A stretch of DNA of 64,000 nucleotides from an uncultured SAR116 cluster alpha proteobacterium. Lineage in GTDB: Bacteria; Pseudomonadota; Alphaproteobacteria; Puniceispirillales; Marisalimonadaceae. Below are positions 51,475-61,291 of this stretch, piece by piece. Within the stretch, counting starts at the first letter, position 1, and each line of letters opens with the position of its first letter. Location: the NCBI GenBank assembly GCA_902543145.1, contig CACBXG010000001.1, positions 1 to 64,000 of the forward strand. Reading direction: 5' to 3'. The notes under the pieces are model-generated. The model ran no database searches. It worked only from the letters and a program-made list of their open reading frames with translations, and was not told the origin of the DNA. Position numbers and translations under genes: made by a program.

Positions 51475-52688
51475 TTAACTGCACGCTCCAAACAATCAAC
51501 AAATCGATTACTAAGTTTGGTTCTGTCATACTCTTGTTCGGCTAGTAGGCGTGAATTTTGACCCATCTTAAATAACCGACTACGATCATCGGCCGCCTGT
51601 TCAAGTGCACTAGCAAAGGCATCTGGATTCTCAGGCTCTACAGTGAATCCACAGCCATTATCATTAATCATATCAGCCAACCAGCCTGGATAGTTGATCA
51701 ACACTGGTAATCCTGATGCTATGTAGTCAAAAAACTTGTTGGGAGAGGTGCCGTAATAAAAAGCAGGTACATTTGAGAGTATCTGTAAACCTAAGTCAGC
51801 ACTTACCATTAAGCCTGCGAGACGATTTTTGTTAATTGGATCTAAAAAAATAATATTATTGAGCCCTTCTTGTGTTGCGCGTTCAACTAATTTGGACTTC
51901 AGTTTACCTTGCCCAATTAGAACTAATTTTATATCGCTACGATTACGCTTTTTCAGTATGGCTGCAACATCTAACAACGCATCCAATCCATTCGCTATAC
52001 CATGAGCACCTGCAAAAATTGCCATTAAATCATTTGGCCTGACATTTAAAGGCCGCCAAGGTGTTTGCTTTGGTCCAAAGATAGACAAATCACATCCATT
52101 CGGTACAAGATCGACACGATCTTTGACAACACCTCGAGCAACAATACTTTCAACGATACCTGGAGAAAGCCCAATATATCGGTGTGCAGAGCGATAACAT
52201 GCCCATTCTAATAAAGACATTGCCTTAAGCACAAATGGATTCTTGATTACACCCATAGCTTTGGGTAATTCTGGCCACAAATCTCTTATTTCAAAAACAA
52301 AGGGTTTCCTTCTAATCCACCGAGAAACAATTCCTGGAATACCAGCTGTTAGTGGAGTTGTTGTTGCAAAGACAAGATCGCTTTTTTCTTTAAACACAAT
52401 AGCAATACTTTTAAATGCGTAAATAAAAAAGATTAATGATCGCTTTACAAAAGTATCCGAGTTTGAATATGAAAGATTGAATTCGATAACCTCAATGCCA
52501 TCAACAAATCCTCGGCGTACTTTATTTTTAAAAGGGGTTTTCAACCCAGTGTGCCCTCCCCTGACACTACCACAGACCATAATCACTTTATGTCCACGAG
52601 CAATAAGCCGTAATGCCATTTCATAAGAACGGGTTCCTCCAGCACCTAATGGTGTTACGAAGTGTTGATGAAAATATAAAACCTTCAT
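51471..52688 (-). CDS. GT4-family glycosyltransferase (WbuB-like)
   Basis: 405 residues. MKVLYFHQHFVTPLGAGGTR at the N-terminus is the pattern of the WbuB/PglA-like GT4 enzymes that add the second sugar to an undecaprenyl-linked amino sugar. FEIRDLWPELPKAMGVI near residue 130 is their acceptor-domain hallmark. The donor domain has MAIFAGAHGIANGLDALLDV near 225 and LGLQILSNVPAFYYGTSPNK near 305 (in place of the EX7E box), then FFDYIASGLPVLIN. The start is the ATG at 52688, which overlaps the TGA of the heparinase-like gene (ATGA). The frame also allows a TTG three codons upstream. It belongs to the same transcript as the PglC-like gene. Confidence 0.88.
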   Translation of the reverse strand: MKVLYFHQHFVTPLGAGGTRSYEMALRLIARGHKVIMVCGSVRGGHTGLKTPFKNKVRRGFVDGIEVIEFNLSYSNSDTFVKRSLIFFIYAFKSIAIVFKEKSDLVFATTTPLTAGIPGIVSRWIRRKPFVFEIRDLWPELPKAMGVIKNPFVLKAMSLLEWACYRSAHRYIGLSPGIVESIVARGVVKDRVDLVPNGCDLSIFGPKQTPWRPLNVRPNDLMAIFAGAHGIANGLDALLDVAAILKKRNRSDIKLVLIGQGKLKSKLVERATQEGLNNIIFLDPINKNRLAGLMVSADLGLQILSNVPAFYYGTSPNKFFDYIASGLPVLINYPGWLADMINDNGCGFTVEPENPDAFASALEQAADDRSRLFKMGQNSRLLAEQEYDRTKLSNRFVDCLERAVK

Positions 52689-54523
52689 AAGGTCCAACTA
52701 AACTCCGTGGTCAAGATGCCTGGTTTGTTAACTTCAATTTCCAATACTGGTATTTCGTATTTTTCTTGATAGTAAAGTGAATTCCAGCCATTAGCTAAAT
52801 ACATCTTTCCTAACACCATAGATCCTTCAATGCGTATTGATATAGTTTTATTCTTATTCTCAAGTTTGTTACCCTCTAGAAACCAGTTATCATTTTGCAA
52901 GCGCCATCTCAACACAGCTATATCTTTAAAGCCTTTAATTTCATCGGTAACTCGTAAAAATTTGTCTTTTAATAAAACACTTCTAATATGGCTTGCTCCA
53001 AAACTATCTTTATAAGCCGCTGAAACAAACTCACTACCTGATTGATTAGACAAGCCTGAAAAAAAATCTGTTTTTAGCCAGTCACCAAATAAGAATCTAC
53101 TTAACCTTGGCATCTGATCCCTACCGTCAAATTGAACAGTGTTGTGGCTAGCTGTTCCAGGAAAGTAATTTAAAAAGTCATCATCGGAGTTGTAACTAAA
53201 TGTACCAGCATCACAAAGGACATTTTGATCCTTTACCCAAAAATCAAGATGCAATGCATCTGCCTGACTTGGTCTAAATCGAAACCTTGGATATCGCAAC
53301 ATAAGCATATTTTGATTCTTACGAATTACACAATAACCACCATTATTCATCAAAGCACTTGATGCTGGCGCAAGCGTTTTCGTTGGTACGTCAACACCTA
53401 GCCAATATAACATTGAGTTATTAGTATTATAATCTGGATAGGCCTTTTTGCCAGAAAAAAGGGCCATAGCCAACTGTACTGAGGGCCTATAATCACGATA
53501 ATCAGCTGAACTAAATTGTAATAATTGGGCACCATCATTGGCTCCAATATTAGGGGCATCTCCGCTCAATGAATTAGTCATATTGAAAAGCCAATAGGCC
53601 GCTGTAAGACTTCTTTCGTACCAGATTTTAGACATACTAGGCAAGTTTAAATATCTTCGCCAGACTTCAACAAAGCTAAATGTATCCAACATTAATCGGT
53701 GATAGTTTAAGGAATACTGGCTGAAAGACCCATCTTTACTAATTAATCTTTTTGCTCTGTTTTCCAACCATCTGCGCCCGGAGCAAGACCACTTTTCACT
53801 TTTAGGATGTCCATACTTTTGAAGCCATGTCCCGCCAATAAACAAAGCTGCAGCCTCGGAGGTCCCATGATTGTTATCTTGAGCCACAGCATAACTAATA
53901 GTTGGAGCAATTCTGTCCAAATGCAAACTCAAAAGATTTTTTAAAGCTTCAGAAGTAATATTAACTTGATCTAAAATTAGTGCTGCTGCAGCTAAATGGA
54001 TCAAGCGAATAGATGCTTCCTGTCCACATTTCCAATTAGATCCCTTATAGGGTGGATTTTTATTTACCCAATCTTTCAACCAACTATTTAAACGTTTGAG
54101 TTCAGATGGATCACCTTGCCTAGCTCTTTGCGCCATGGAAATTACCCAGTCAAACCGCGATAGTTCCCAAATGACTTTAATATCACCTAAACTTGAATCA
54201 AAATCAGGAATTTTCCACCAATCTATGTTGTTATGAAAACTCTCTTTCCCTGATAAAAGATTTAGGTGCCAATTGGGCGGATCGTTTTTAATGACAACAG
54301 GATGTTTACCAAATAATTTTGCGCTATTTAGCCATGTTTCATTAGGTTTAAGTGTTTTGAAATCAGGTCCAACTGCTTTAAAAAAATTATCAACAAGTAC
54401 AGTTGGACGTAACTTTTGGACCGGATGAACACCTAATTTAAGCGTTGCTAGATATATAAACACTCTTACTAGATTAAGTATTCCAAGACGCCAAGCTGAC
54501 TGAATTTTAGCTTTGAGAAACAT
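52685..54523 (-). CDS. Heparinase II/III-family protein
   Basis: 612 residues. The N-terminal two thirds is alpha-helical (an alpha/alpha toroid, with WKCGQEASIRLIHLAAAALI near residue 165 and VAQDNNHGTSEAAALFIGGT near 210, where His is the putative catalytic residue). The C-terminal beta domain is of the heparinase II/III type: ADALHLDFWVKDQNVLCDAG near 415 and TASHNTVQFDGRDQMPR near 450. Polysaccharide lyases of this family cleave uronic-acid-containing glycans. Here no signal peptide is visible and the gene is inside a biosynthetic operon next to the bi-domain oxidoreductase, a frequent pairing in O-antigen loci. A role in synthesis, repair or proofreading of a uronic acid glycan (such as one with ManNAcA) is possible. 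Confidence 0.85.
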   Translation of the reverse strand: MFLKAKIQSAWRLGILNLVRVFIYLATLKLGVHPVQKLRPTVLVDNFFKAVGPDFKTLKPNETWLNSAKLFGKHPVVIKNDPPNWHLNLLSGKESFHNNIDWWKIPDFDSSLGDIKVIWELSRFDWVISMAQRARQGDPSELKRLNSWLKDWVNKNPPYKGSNWKCGQEASIRLIHLAAAALILDQVNITSEALKNLLSLHLDRIAPTISYAVAQDNNHGTSEAAALFIGGTWLQKYGHPKSEKWSCSGRRWLENRAKRLISKDGSFSQYSLNYHRLMLDTFSFVEVWRRYLNLPSMSKIWYERSLTAAYWLFNMTNSLSGDAPNIGANDGAQLLQFSSADYRDYRPSVQLAMALFSGKKAYPDYNTNNSMLYWLGVDVPTKTLAPASSALMNNGGYCVIRKNQNMLMLRYPRFRFRPSQADALHLDFWVKDQNVLCDAGTFSYNSDDDFLNYFPGTASHNTVQFDGRDQMPRLSRFLFGDWLKTDFFSGLSNQSGSEFVSAAYKDSFGASHIRSVLLKDKFLRVTDEIKGFKDIAVLRWRLQNDNWFLEGNKLENKNKTISIRIEGSMVLGKMYLANGWNSLYYQEKYEIPVLEIEVNKPGILTTEFSWTL

Positions 54524-54526
54524 TAA

Positions 54527-56662
54527 CTACTGATTTCTTAAAATCGCAGCTACCTCAATACTTACTTTAGCCACCTCAAAAATTTCAAAGGAGGAAATCG
54601 CAGGCATACCTCTTTCAATTCCCTTTAAAAAAGCAACAGCACATGCATTCTGACCTTTATCTTGTTTCCACAAATTCATTTTTTTGAAGCCTTTCCAGCC
54701 AAAGCCTCTGAGCTTGCGGAAATTATCCAACTGCAGAACACCTCCTGCAGCAAACACCTCTATACGCTCTTTAGGGAAGTTTGATGAACCATTTGCAAGG
54801 TATAATAAAGTACCAAAAGAGCCATCGGCGAAGCCCAAAATTATGCTGGCCTTATCTTCTGTAATGTCTACACCTGGTGTGTCACTCATTCTTCGTGCTT
54901 GAACGTTTACAATTTTACTACCTGCTAGATATCGCATTAAGTCGATAAAGTGACAGGCTTCACCAATAATACGGCCTCCACCAACGGAGTTGTCCTGAGT
55001 CCAATGATTAGCTGAGATTGCGCCAGCATTCATTGTCATTATGAAGGACTTAGGTTCATTCAAAGGCTCCAGCAAGGCCTTCATCTTCTGCACCTGTGGA
55101 GAAAAACGACGATTGAAACCAACAATCAAATGCGGACCACTACCTGATGCATGCGAAGATTTATATGCGTCTTCAACCTGTTTAAGCCCCTTAAAATCAA
55201 TTGCCAATGGCTTTTCTACAAATACATGTTTGTTTGCTTGCAATGCTTGCGAGACGAGATTAGCATGACTATCATGACGTGTCACTATTGCTATAGTGTT
55301 AATTTCTGAGTTTGCCAGTATGTCAGCAGTGTCTGTCGAGGCCTCAATAAAACCTGCCCTTTCGCCATGAATTACGCTATTAATTCCGTCCAGAGAAGCA
55401 ATTGTATGTAACTGAGCGCCCGCAGTTTTGAAAGCTGGCAAAAGGATTCTTGATGCATAATTGCCGGCACCAATAAATCCTATAACTGGTATATTTTTTT
55501 TAAAGGTAACATTAGGTTTTAAAGGTACTTTTCGTATAGTACGAGATGAAATATCTGAAGTGTAATCCAACAGAATACCTAGCCCGCTTTTATCTTTAGT
55601 CAACTTTGCATAGGCATCTGGAGCTTTCTCAAAGAGAAAGCGATCACTAATAAGAGATTTTACGTCTAGTAGTCCATTCGACATTAGATCTAAAACAGCT
55701 TCAAAATTACGTTTTTCCGTCCAACGGACGAATGGCAAGGGATAATCTTGACCTTTATCCTCATATGCAGGGTCATAACGACCAGGGCCATAAGAACAAG
55801 AAACTTGGAAGGATAATTCTTTTTCATAAAAATCAGCACGATTCAATTCAAGTCCTGTAACTCCAACTAAAATAATTCGACCTCTTTTACGACACATCCT
55901 AGCAGCCTGTGTTACTGGCTCATTTGACTTAGTTGATGCAGTGATAATTACTCCATCAACGCCCCTTCCATGACTAAATGCCATACCCGCCGCAATTGGA
56001 TCTTCACCAGTACCAGGGTTGCACGTAGATGCCCCAAACTTACGTGCTAATGCCAATTTGTTTTCATCATAGTCAATCGCCAGAACGCGACATCCATGGG
56101 CTTTCAATAATTGAACAGTCAATAAACCAATTAACCCAACACCGGTAACTACAAAAGATTCTCCTATTGTAGTCTCTGCTAAACGGATACCTTGTAGTCC
56201 AATACTTGCAACTACAACGAATGAGGCGGTATCGTTATCAACTGAATCAGGTATTAAAGCACACAAGTTTTGAGAGACTTTAACTAAATCTGCATGAGGC
56301 CCATTAGAAACAACCCGATCACCGACTTTAAATCCAGTTACATTTTCACCTATCTTATCTACTAAGCCCACATTACAATAACCTAAAGGTAAAGGCTGTC
56401 TTAGTTTTGAGTTGATAGCATCAACCGTTGTCATCAAACCATCGTTAACAACCTTTTCAAGAACCATCTTGATCTTATCTGGGTGCTGGCGAGCTTTTTT
56501 TATGTAACTTGCTTTTCCAAAGTCAACTAACATACGTTCAGTGCCGGCTGAAATGAGAGAAACTGAAGTAGTAATTAAAAGAGAGTTTTTTGATAAATGG
56601 GGAGCTGGTGCCTCAGCAACAATAGTTTCGCCCTTAGTCATATCTTGGAGAATTTGTTTCAT
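54527..56662 (-). CDS. Bi-domain oxidoreductase (zinc-type alcohol dehydrogenase fused to Gfo/Idh/MocA)
   Basis: 711 residues and two enzymes in one chain. Residues 1-370 are a medium-chain dehydrogenase with SVDNDTASFVVVASIGLQGI, GVGLIGLLTVQLLKAHGCR (NAD-binding motif) and GRIILVGVTGLE. Residues 385-711 are a Gfo/Idh/MocA oxidoreductase: VIGFIGAGNYASRILLPAF at about 390, and HVFVEKPLAIDFKGL (the EKP motif) near 480, then GGGRIIGEACHFIDLMRYLA near 570. Fusions of this kind are found beside heparinase II/III-like proteins in surface-glycan clusters, and their reaction is unknown. A sugar oxidation or epimerisation by way of a keto intermediate is likely. It starts three bases after the end region of the heparinase-like gene. 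Confidence 0.88.
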   Translation of the reverse strand: MKQILQDMTKGETIVAEAPAPHLSKNSLLITTSVSLISAGTERMLVDFGKASYIKKARQHPDKIKMVLEKVVNDGLMTTVDAINSKLRQPLPLGYCNVGLVDKIGENVTGFKVGDRVVSNGPHADLVKVSQNLCALIPDSVDNDTASFVVVASIGLQGIRLAETTIGESFVVTGVGLIGLLTVQLLKAHGCRVLAIDYDENKLALARKFGASTCNPGTGEDPIAAGMAFSHGRGVDGVIITASTKSNEPVTQAARMCRKRGRIILVGVTGLELNRADFYEKELSFQVSCSYGPGRYDPAYEDKGQDYPLPFVRWTEKRNFEAVLDLMSNGLLDVKSLISDRFLFEKAPDAYAKLTKDKSGLGILLDYTSDISSRTIRKVPLKPNVTFKKNIPVIGFIGAGNYASRILLPAFKTAGAQLHTIASLDGINSVIHGERAGFIEASTDTADILANSEINTIAIVTRHDSHANLVSQALQANKHVFVEKPLAIDFKGLKQVEDAYKSSHASGSGPHLIVGFNRRFSPQVQKMKALLEPLNEPKSFIMTMNAGAISANHWTQDNSVGGGRIIGEACHFIDLMRYLAGSKIVNVQARRMSDTPGVDITEDKASIILGFADGSFGTLLYLANGSSNFPKERIEVFAAGGVLQLDNFRKLRGFGWKGFKKMNLWKQDKGQNACAVAFLKGIERGMPAISSFEIFEVAKVSIEVAAILRNQ

Positions 56663-56691
56663 TAAATTTTATTCCTCAGAGATTTAATATT

Positions 56692-58590
56692 TTAGTTGTC
56701 TATAAATTTTTGGCACCAAATCTCAAAGCACATTAGAGAGAAAATAATATAACTACCATCTATCTTGCCTTTACGGTCACACTCAAGAAACTTTTTAACC
56801 ATTTCAAAGTTATATATTCCACGTTTCTGAATGACCTCTTTCGACAAAATATCATTTACTAATTGCTTAAGCCCACCATTTAACCAGGATCGTAAAGGCA
56901 CACCAAAACCAGACTTCCCCCTAAAGATTATTGAATCTGGCAGATATGGGCGCATCGCTTGCTTAAAAACCCATTTACCTTCACTACGATGTTGCTTGAG
57001 ATAATAAGGAATAGTCGACGCAAACTCAACCAATTCTATGTCTAAAAAAGGGACTCTTACTTCAACACTAGCTGCCATGGACATTTTGTCAGTGTAAGTA
57101 AGATTATGGTCTGCCAAGAAGAAACGTCTTTCTAATAAAAGAATTTTGTCAATATCATCAAGACTTGTGTCAAATTGATCAAGATAATCACTAAAAGGCA
57201 TACTCAATTTTTTACGATCAATTTCAGATCGAAATTCTTCACAAAATAATGGCCTTAAAACCGTATCAGGTATCCAAGAAAAATAATTTATCAACCTATC
57301 ATTTCCGTCTAAATCCATACCATTAAGAAATCGTGACGCTCTTCGGCCAAACCCACTACTCGTATCAAAATATTTTGCAGAATTTGCCAATTGCCTACGT
57401 ATCAAATTTGGCATTTTCGACAACCACCGTTCAGCCAAAATTGCTTTGTGACGACGATACCCCGTAAAAACGTCGTCCCCACCTGCGCCAGATAATAGTA
57501 CTTTTACACCATGCATTCTAGCAAGTTGAGAAATGTACAACACATTTAAAGGTGCAGGATCAGCTAAAGGCTCTTCCAAACATTCAATCAATAACTTTAT
57601 ATCGTCCGCAAGATTTTTATGGTCAACCTTGACAATCTCTAGAGGCACATCTAAATGCTTAGCTGCTTGTTTTGCAAAAGGTAAATCATCAGGCATACCA
57701 GTTTCGGGTAATCCAGTATCAATTGTAAAACAACGAATGTCAGGATTAATTTCTTTCGCAAATGTAACGATAGAAGTACTATCCAATCCTCCTGACAAAA
57801 AAGCTCCAACTTCAACGTCAGAAACCATTTGACCGTGTACAGCTTTTTGAATATGTCGTGCAGTTTCACTAATGTAAAACTCTGTTTTTTTCTTTTTGTA
57901 GATAAGTCGTGCTTGTCGACGTAAATCAAACCAGCGGTAATTGTCAATGATTTTGCCTTGTCTGATTTTTAAACAATGGCCTGGTGCTAGCTTCTTAATA
58001 TTAAACGAAGGAAGCTCACAAGCGGGATTCCATAAATAAGTGTTATATCGTGATATAGTCTGAGCATCTAAGGCTCCAGGTTTCACCCCCATAGCTAGTA
58101 ATGCCTTAACCTCACTTGCAAAAAAAACACCAATTTCATTCTCGACATAATATAAAGGTTTGACTCCAAAACCATCCCTAACAACTGCCAAATCGTTATT
58201 CACTTGATTATAAAAAGCAAACGCAAACATTCCATTAAGATGATGTAATCTTGATAAGCCATACCTTAAAAGAAACTCAAATAGTACTTTAGTGTCAGAG
58301 CAATCATCTACGTGGACACCTTTTTGAGTTAATCCCTTAGCAATTGATTTAAAATTATAAATCTCACCGTTATAAGAAAGAGCTGATTGTTTATCTTGTG
58401 AAATATAAGGTTGTGCAGCGTCATCACCCAGACCAATTATTGCCAAACGAACATGACCTAAACCTACATGACTGTCATCGCTATAATAGAAACCTTTTCC
58501 ATCAGGTCCTCGATGCTCAATAATAGAAGCAACAGCTTCTAAGTTTACAGCAGATTTTTGTTTAAGATTAAATCCAAAAACTCCACACAT
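56692..58590 (-). CDS. asnB: Asparagine synthetase (glutamine-hydrolysing) family amidotransferase, copy 2
   Basis: 632 residues. MCGVFGF with the nucleophile Cys2, EHRGPDGKGFYYSDDS, and the synthetase-domain pyrophosphate loop FLSGGLDSTSIV near residue 265 with IDTG. LLSGAGGDDVFTGYRRH near 365 and SVEVRVPFLDIELVEFA near 510 complete the family. It is only distantly similar to copy 1 (9120-11006), so the two came separately rather than by recent duplication. With WecC next to it making a ManNAcA-type uronic acid, amidation of that acid is the likely function (a WbpS-like role). A housekeeping AsnB cannot be excluded. 57 bases separate it from wecC. Confidence 0.9.
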   Translation of the reverse strand: MCGVFGFNLKQKSAVNLEAVASIIEHRGPDGKGFYYSDDSHVGLGHVRLAIIGLGDDAAQPYISQDKQSALSYNGEIYNFKSIAKGLTQKGVHVDDCSDTKVLFEFLLRYGLSRLHHLNGMFAFAFYNQVNNDLAVVRDGFGVKPLYYVENEIGVFFASEVKALLAMGVKPGALDAQTISRYNTYLWNPACELPSFNIKKLAPGHCLKIRQGKIIDNYRWFDLRRQARLIYKKKKTEFYISETARHIQKAVHGQMVSDVEVGAFLSGGLDSTSIVTFAKEINPDIRCFTIDTGLPETGMPDDLPFAKQAAKHLDVPLEIVKVDHKNLADDIKLLIECLEEPLADPAPLNVLYISQLARMHGVKVLLSGAGGDDVFTGYRRHKAILAERWLSKMPNLIRRQLANSAKYFDTSSGFGRRASRFLNGMDLDGNDRLINYFSWIPDTVLRPLFCEEFRSEIDRKKLSMPFSDYLDQFDTSLDDIDKILLLERRFFLADHNLTYTDKMSMAASVEVRVPFLDIELVEFASTIPYYLKQHRSEGKWVFKQAMRPYLPDSIIFRGKSGFGVPLRSWLNGGLKQLVNDILSKEVIQKRGIYNFEMVKKFLECDRKGKIDGSYIIFSLMCFEIWCQKFIDN

Positions 58591-58647
58591 AACTTCACCT
58601 CTTATTAAATATTGGAGCTTGCTTATACAATCTTGCTAACACAATAA

Positions 58648-59874
58648 TTAGTGCTTTGCTAGTGCACCACAAAAATCAAGAAGTATATTACTTCCTCTTA
58701 TTTTTGCCAAATCATGTTCAATGAATTCACGGTGGTTGACTAAAATAGCTACTATGTGATCTTGCTTTTTTAATTGCTCCAAACTAATCAAAGTAATTTC
58801 AGGGTGATAATCGAGATTTGGCTCTATAGCTTCTACATCATATCCCTGAGAAATTAAATTTTTAGCGACACTAAGAGCAGGAGACTCACGAAGATCATCA
58901 ATATTAGCTTTGAAGGCTAGTCCAAGGCAAACAATTTTGGGTTTTGCACCTGATTGAGTTAAAAAGTCATCTGCTGCAGATTTTATTTTCTCAATAACCC
59001 AATCAGTTTTATGATCATTTACCTCTCGTGCGGTTCGAATTAACTGGGAATTTGCTTGATCTCGAGCTATTATGAACCATGGATCAACCGCAATGCAGTG
59101 ACCACCTACTCCTGCACCTGGGTGAAGGATATTTACGCGAGGATGTCGATTTGCAAGTTGGATTAATTCCCAAACATTAATGCCTTCATTTTCACAAATA
59201 ATTGATAATTCATTTGCAAAAGCGATATTCACGTCTCTAAAGCTGTTTTCTGTCAATTTGCACATTTCAGCAGTTTTAGCATCAACTTCAAGAACACTAC
59301 CACGCACAAATGTTCTATAGAAAGCTGCTACTGCTTTTGTTGCCTCAGGTGTAATACCTCCAACTATACGATCGTTCTCAACAATCTCCGTCATAATTTT
59401 GCCTGGCAAAACTCGCTCTGGACAATATGCAATAAACACTTTGTCAACATCAACTCCTTCATTTCGCAACACATCTTGTATTTTTTCAGTAGTGCCTACA
59501 GGAGAAGTTGATTCCAAAATAATTAGATCAGCTGGCTTAAGTAGAGCTGCGATACTTTTCGTTGCATTCAATACATAATCAATATTGGGTTGCGGAATTT
59601 CCTTACTTTCATGAAAAGGAGTTGGTACGCAAATCATGTATACATCACCTCGTTGAGGTTTTGTAAATGCTTTCAATCGTCCAGCCGAAACTGCGGATCT
59701 AACAAATGCACCTAAATCTGGCTCAACAATATGAATTTTACCCTGATTAATAGTTGACACAGCATGCTCACTAACGTCCATACCAATTACAGAATATCCA
59801 TTACTTGCCAACAAGGCAGCCGTTGGCAAACCGATATAACCAAGACCAATAACACTAATAGTTAAATTTTTCAT
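58648..59874 (-). CDS. wecC: UDP-N-acetyl-D-mannosamine dehydrogenase
   Basis: 408 residues. ISVIGLGYIGLPTAALLAS is the NAD-binding motif. ICVPTPFHESKEIPQPNIDY and ILESTSPVGTTEKIQDVL follow, with YCPERVLPGKIMTEIVEND near residue 150. AEMCKLTENSFRDVNIAFAN near 210 holds the catalytic Lys. HPGAGVGGHCIAVDPWFII near 250 holds the nucleophile Cys. GLAFKANIDDLRESPALSVA near 320 is the C-terminal domain. The VPTPF and HPGAGVGGHCIAVDPWF forms are those of WecC rather than UDP-glucose dehydrogenase. It oxidises UDP-ManNAc to UDP-ManNAcA with two NAD+. The gene follows wecB after ten bases. Confidence 0.95.
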   Translation of the reverse strand: MKNLTISVIGLGYIGLPTAALLASNGYSVIGMDVSEHAVSTINQGKIHIVEPDLGAFVRSAVSAGRLKAFTKPQRGDVYMICVPTPFHESKEIPQPNIDYVLNATKSIAALLKPADLIILESTSPVGTTEKIQDVLRNEGVDVDKVFIAYCPERVLPGKIMTEIVENDRIVGGITPEATKAVAAFYRTFVRGSVLEVDAKTAEMCKLTENSFRDVNIAFANELSIICENEGINVWELIQLANRHPRVNILHPGAGVGGHCIAVDPWFIIARDQANSQLIRTAREVNDHKTDWVIEKIKSAADDFLTQSGAKPKIVCLGLAFKANIDDLRESPALSVAKNLISQGYDVEAIEPNLDYHPEITLISLEQLKKQDHIVAILVNHREFIEHDLAKIRGSNILLDFCGALAKH

Positions 59875-59884
59875 AAATTACCTT

Positions 59885-61030
59885 TTATATATTTTTTAAA
59901 ACATCAACAATGCGAGTACAGGCATTGCCATCACCACTAGGATTATGTGCACGAGACATCCGTACGTATTTAGACTTATTTTCCAATAAACTTGATACGC
60001 CAGTCACTATTTTTTCCTGGTCGGCCCCAACCAATTCAACTGTTCCAGCATCAACAGCCTCTTGTCGTTCTGTTACATTTCGCATAAGCAATACTGGCTT
60101 ACCCAAACTTGGTGCCTCTTCTTGAATACCACCACTGTCGGTAAGTACTAAATAGGAATGTTGTAATAAGTAGACGAAAGGTTCATAGTCAAGAGGATCG
60201 ATTAATAAAACATTATCTATGTTTGCTAGTATTCCATTTACAGGTTGACGAACACTAGGGTTTAAATGAACAGGATAAACGAAAGAAATTTGAGGGAATT
60301 TTTTTGCTAGCTGTTGGATTGCAGTACATATTTTTAGAAAACCTTCGCCAAAATTTTCGCGCCGATGTCCAGTAATCAAAATAAATGCATTTGTTCGCCA
60401 GTCAAACTTTAGATAAGTATCAAGAGTAGCTTCAACTTTTACACGTCTTTGTTTATCTTCGTTTATTCGTGACAATACCCAATGCAAAGCATCTATCACT
60501 GTATTTCCTGTCACATAAACCTCTGATTCCAAAATACCTTCATTAAGTAAATTATTTCGGTTTTGGTTTGTAGGCGCAAAGTGCCAACGAGTGACTTTGC
60601 TCGCAACTTGACGATTAAATTCCTCAGGGAAAGGGGCATGCAAATTATATGTACGCAAACCTGCCTCTACATGACCAACTGATACTCCTGAATAAAAAGC
60701 TGCCATAGAAGTCGCTAAAGTTGTTGTTGTGTCGCCATGTATTAAAACTACATCGGGCTTCTTTTCAGAAAAAACCTCTCGCATACTCATTAAAATAGAT
60801 GCAGTAATGTCAAATAAGTCTTGTCCTGATTGCATTACATTTAAATCGATATCAGGAGAGATTTGAAAAATATCTAAAACTTGGTCTAACATGTAACGGT
60901 GTTGTGCTGTAACACATACTGTTACATCAAAGTATTCAGGTTCATCTTTTAGCTTATGCACGAGTGGCGCCATTTTTATAGCTTCTGGGCGAGTGCCAAA
61001 CACCAACATAACTTTCTTTTTATTAATCAT
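59885..61030 (-). CDS. wecB: UDP-N-acetylglucosamine 2-epimerase (non-hydrolysing)
   Basis: 381 residues, full length. VMLVFGTRPEAIKMAPLVHK at the N-terminus, VCVTAQHRYMLDQVLDIF near residue 40, VLIHGDTTTTLATSMAAFY near 95, VGHVEAGLRTYNLHAPFPEE (with FNRQVASK) near 120, and LTDSGGIQEEAPSLGKPVLL near 300 are the WecB signatures. It converts UDP-GlcNAc to UDP-ManNAc, which WecC then oxidises. It is the first gene of the unit that runs down to the DegT gene, and 261 bases lie upstream, with an open but startless frame (61040-61185) that may be another relic. Confidence 0.95.
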   Translation of the reverse strand: MINKKKVMLVFGTRPEAIKMAPLVHKLKDEPEYFDVTVCVTAQHRYMLDQVLDIFQISPDIDLNVMQSGQDLFDITASILMSMREVFSEKKPDVVLIHGDTTTTLATSMAAFYSGVSVGHVEAGLRTYNLHAPFPEEFNRQVASKVTRWHFAPTNQNRNNLLNEGILESEVYVTGNTVIDALHWVLSRINEDKQRRVKVEATLDTYLKFDWRTNAFILITGHRRENFGEGFLKICTAIQQLAKKFPQISFVYPVHLNPSVRQPVNGILANIDNVLLIDPLDYEPFVYLLQHSYLVLTDSGGIQEEAPSLGKPVLLMRNVTERQEAVDAGTVELVGADQEKIVTGVSSLLENKSKYVRMSRAHNPSGDGNACTRIVDVLKNI

Positions 61031-61291
61031 CAGCTCATCTTATTTTGAGTTAACTAGTAGTGTCAAAGTAATAACCTCCAAAGCCTTGGCTAACAAACGT
61101 GTTCCAAACTCTTGCGAGAAGTAACTTTCAATCAGATTAGAGGTTTTGTTATTTACCTTAATAGAAACGGTCTGTTTATTTGAAATAGCTACCTAAAAAA
61201 TTAAAGAATAATCGAAGCAAAAAATCTAATAATCCTATATAAAAATTAACAAAAAAGGGTAAAGATATATTAATAAAATGCTACTAACAGA

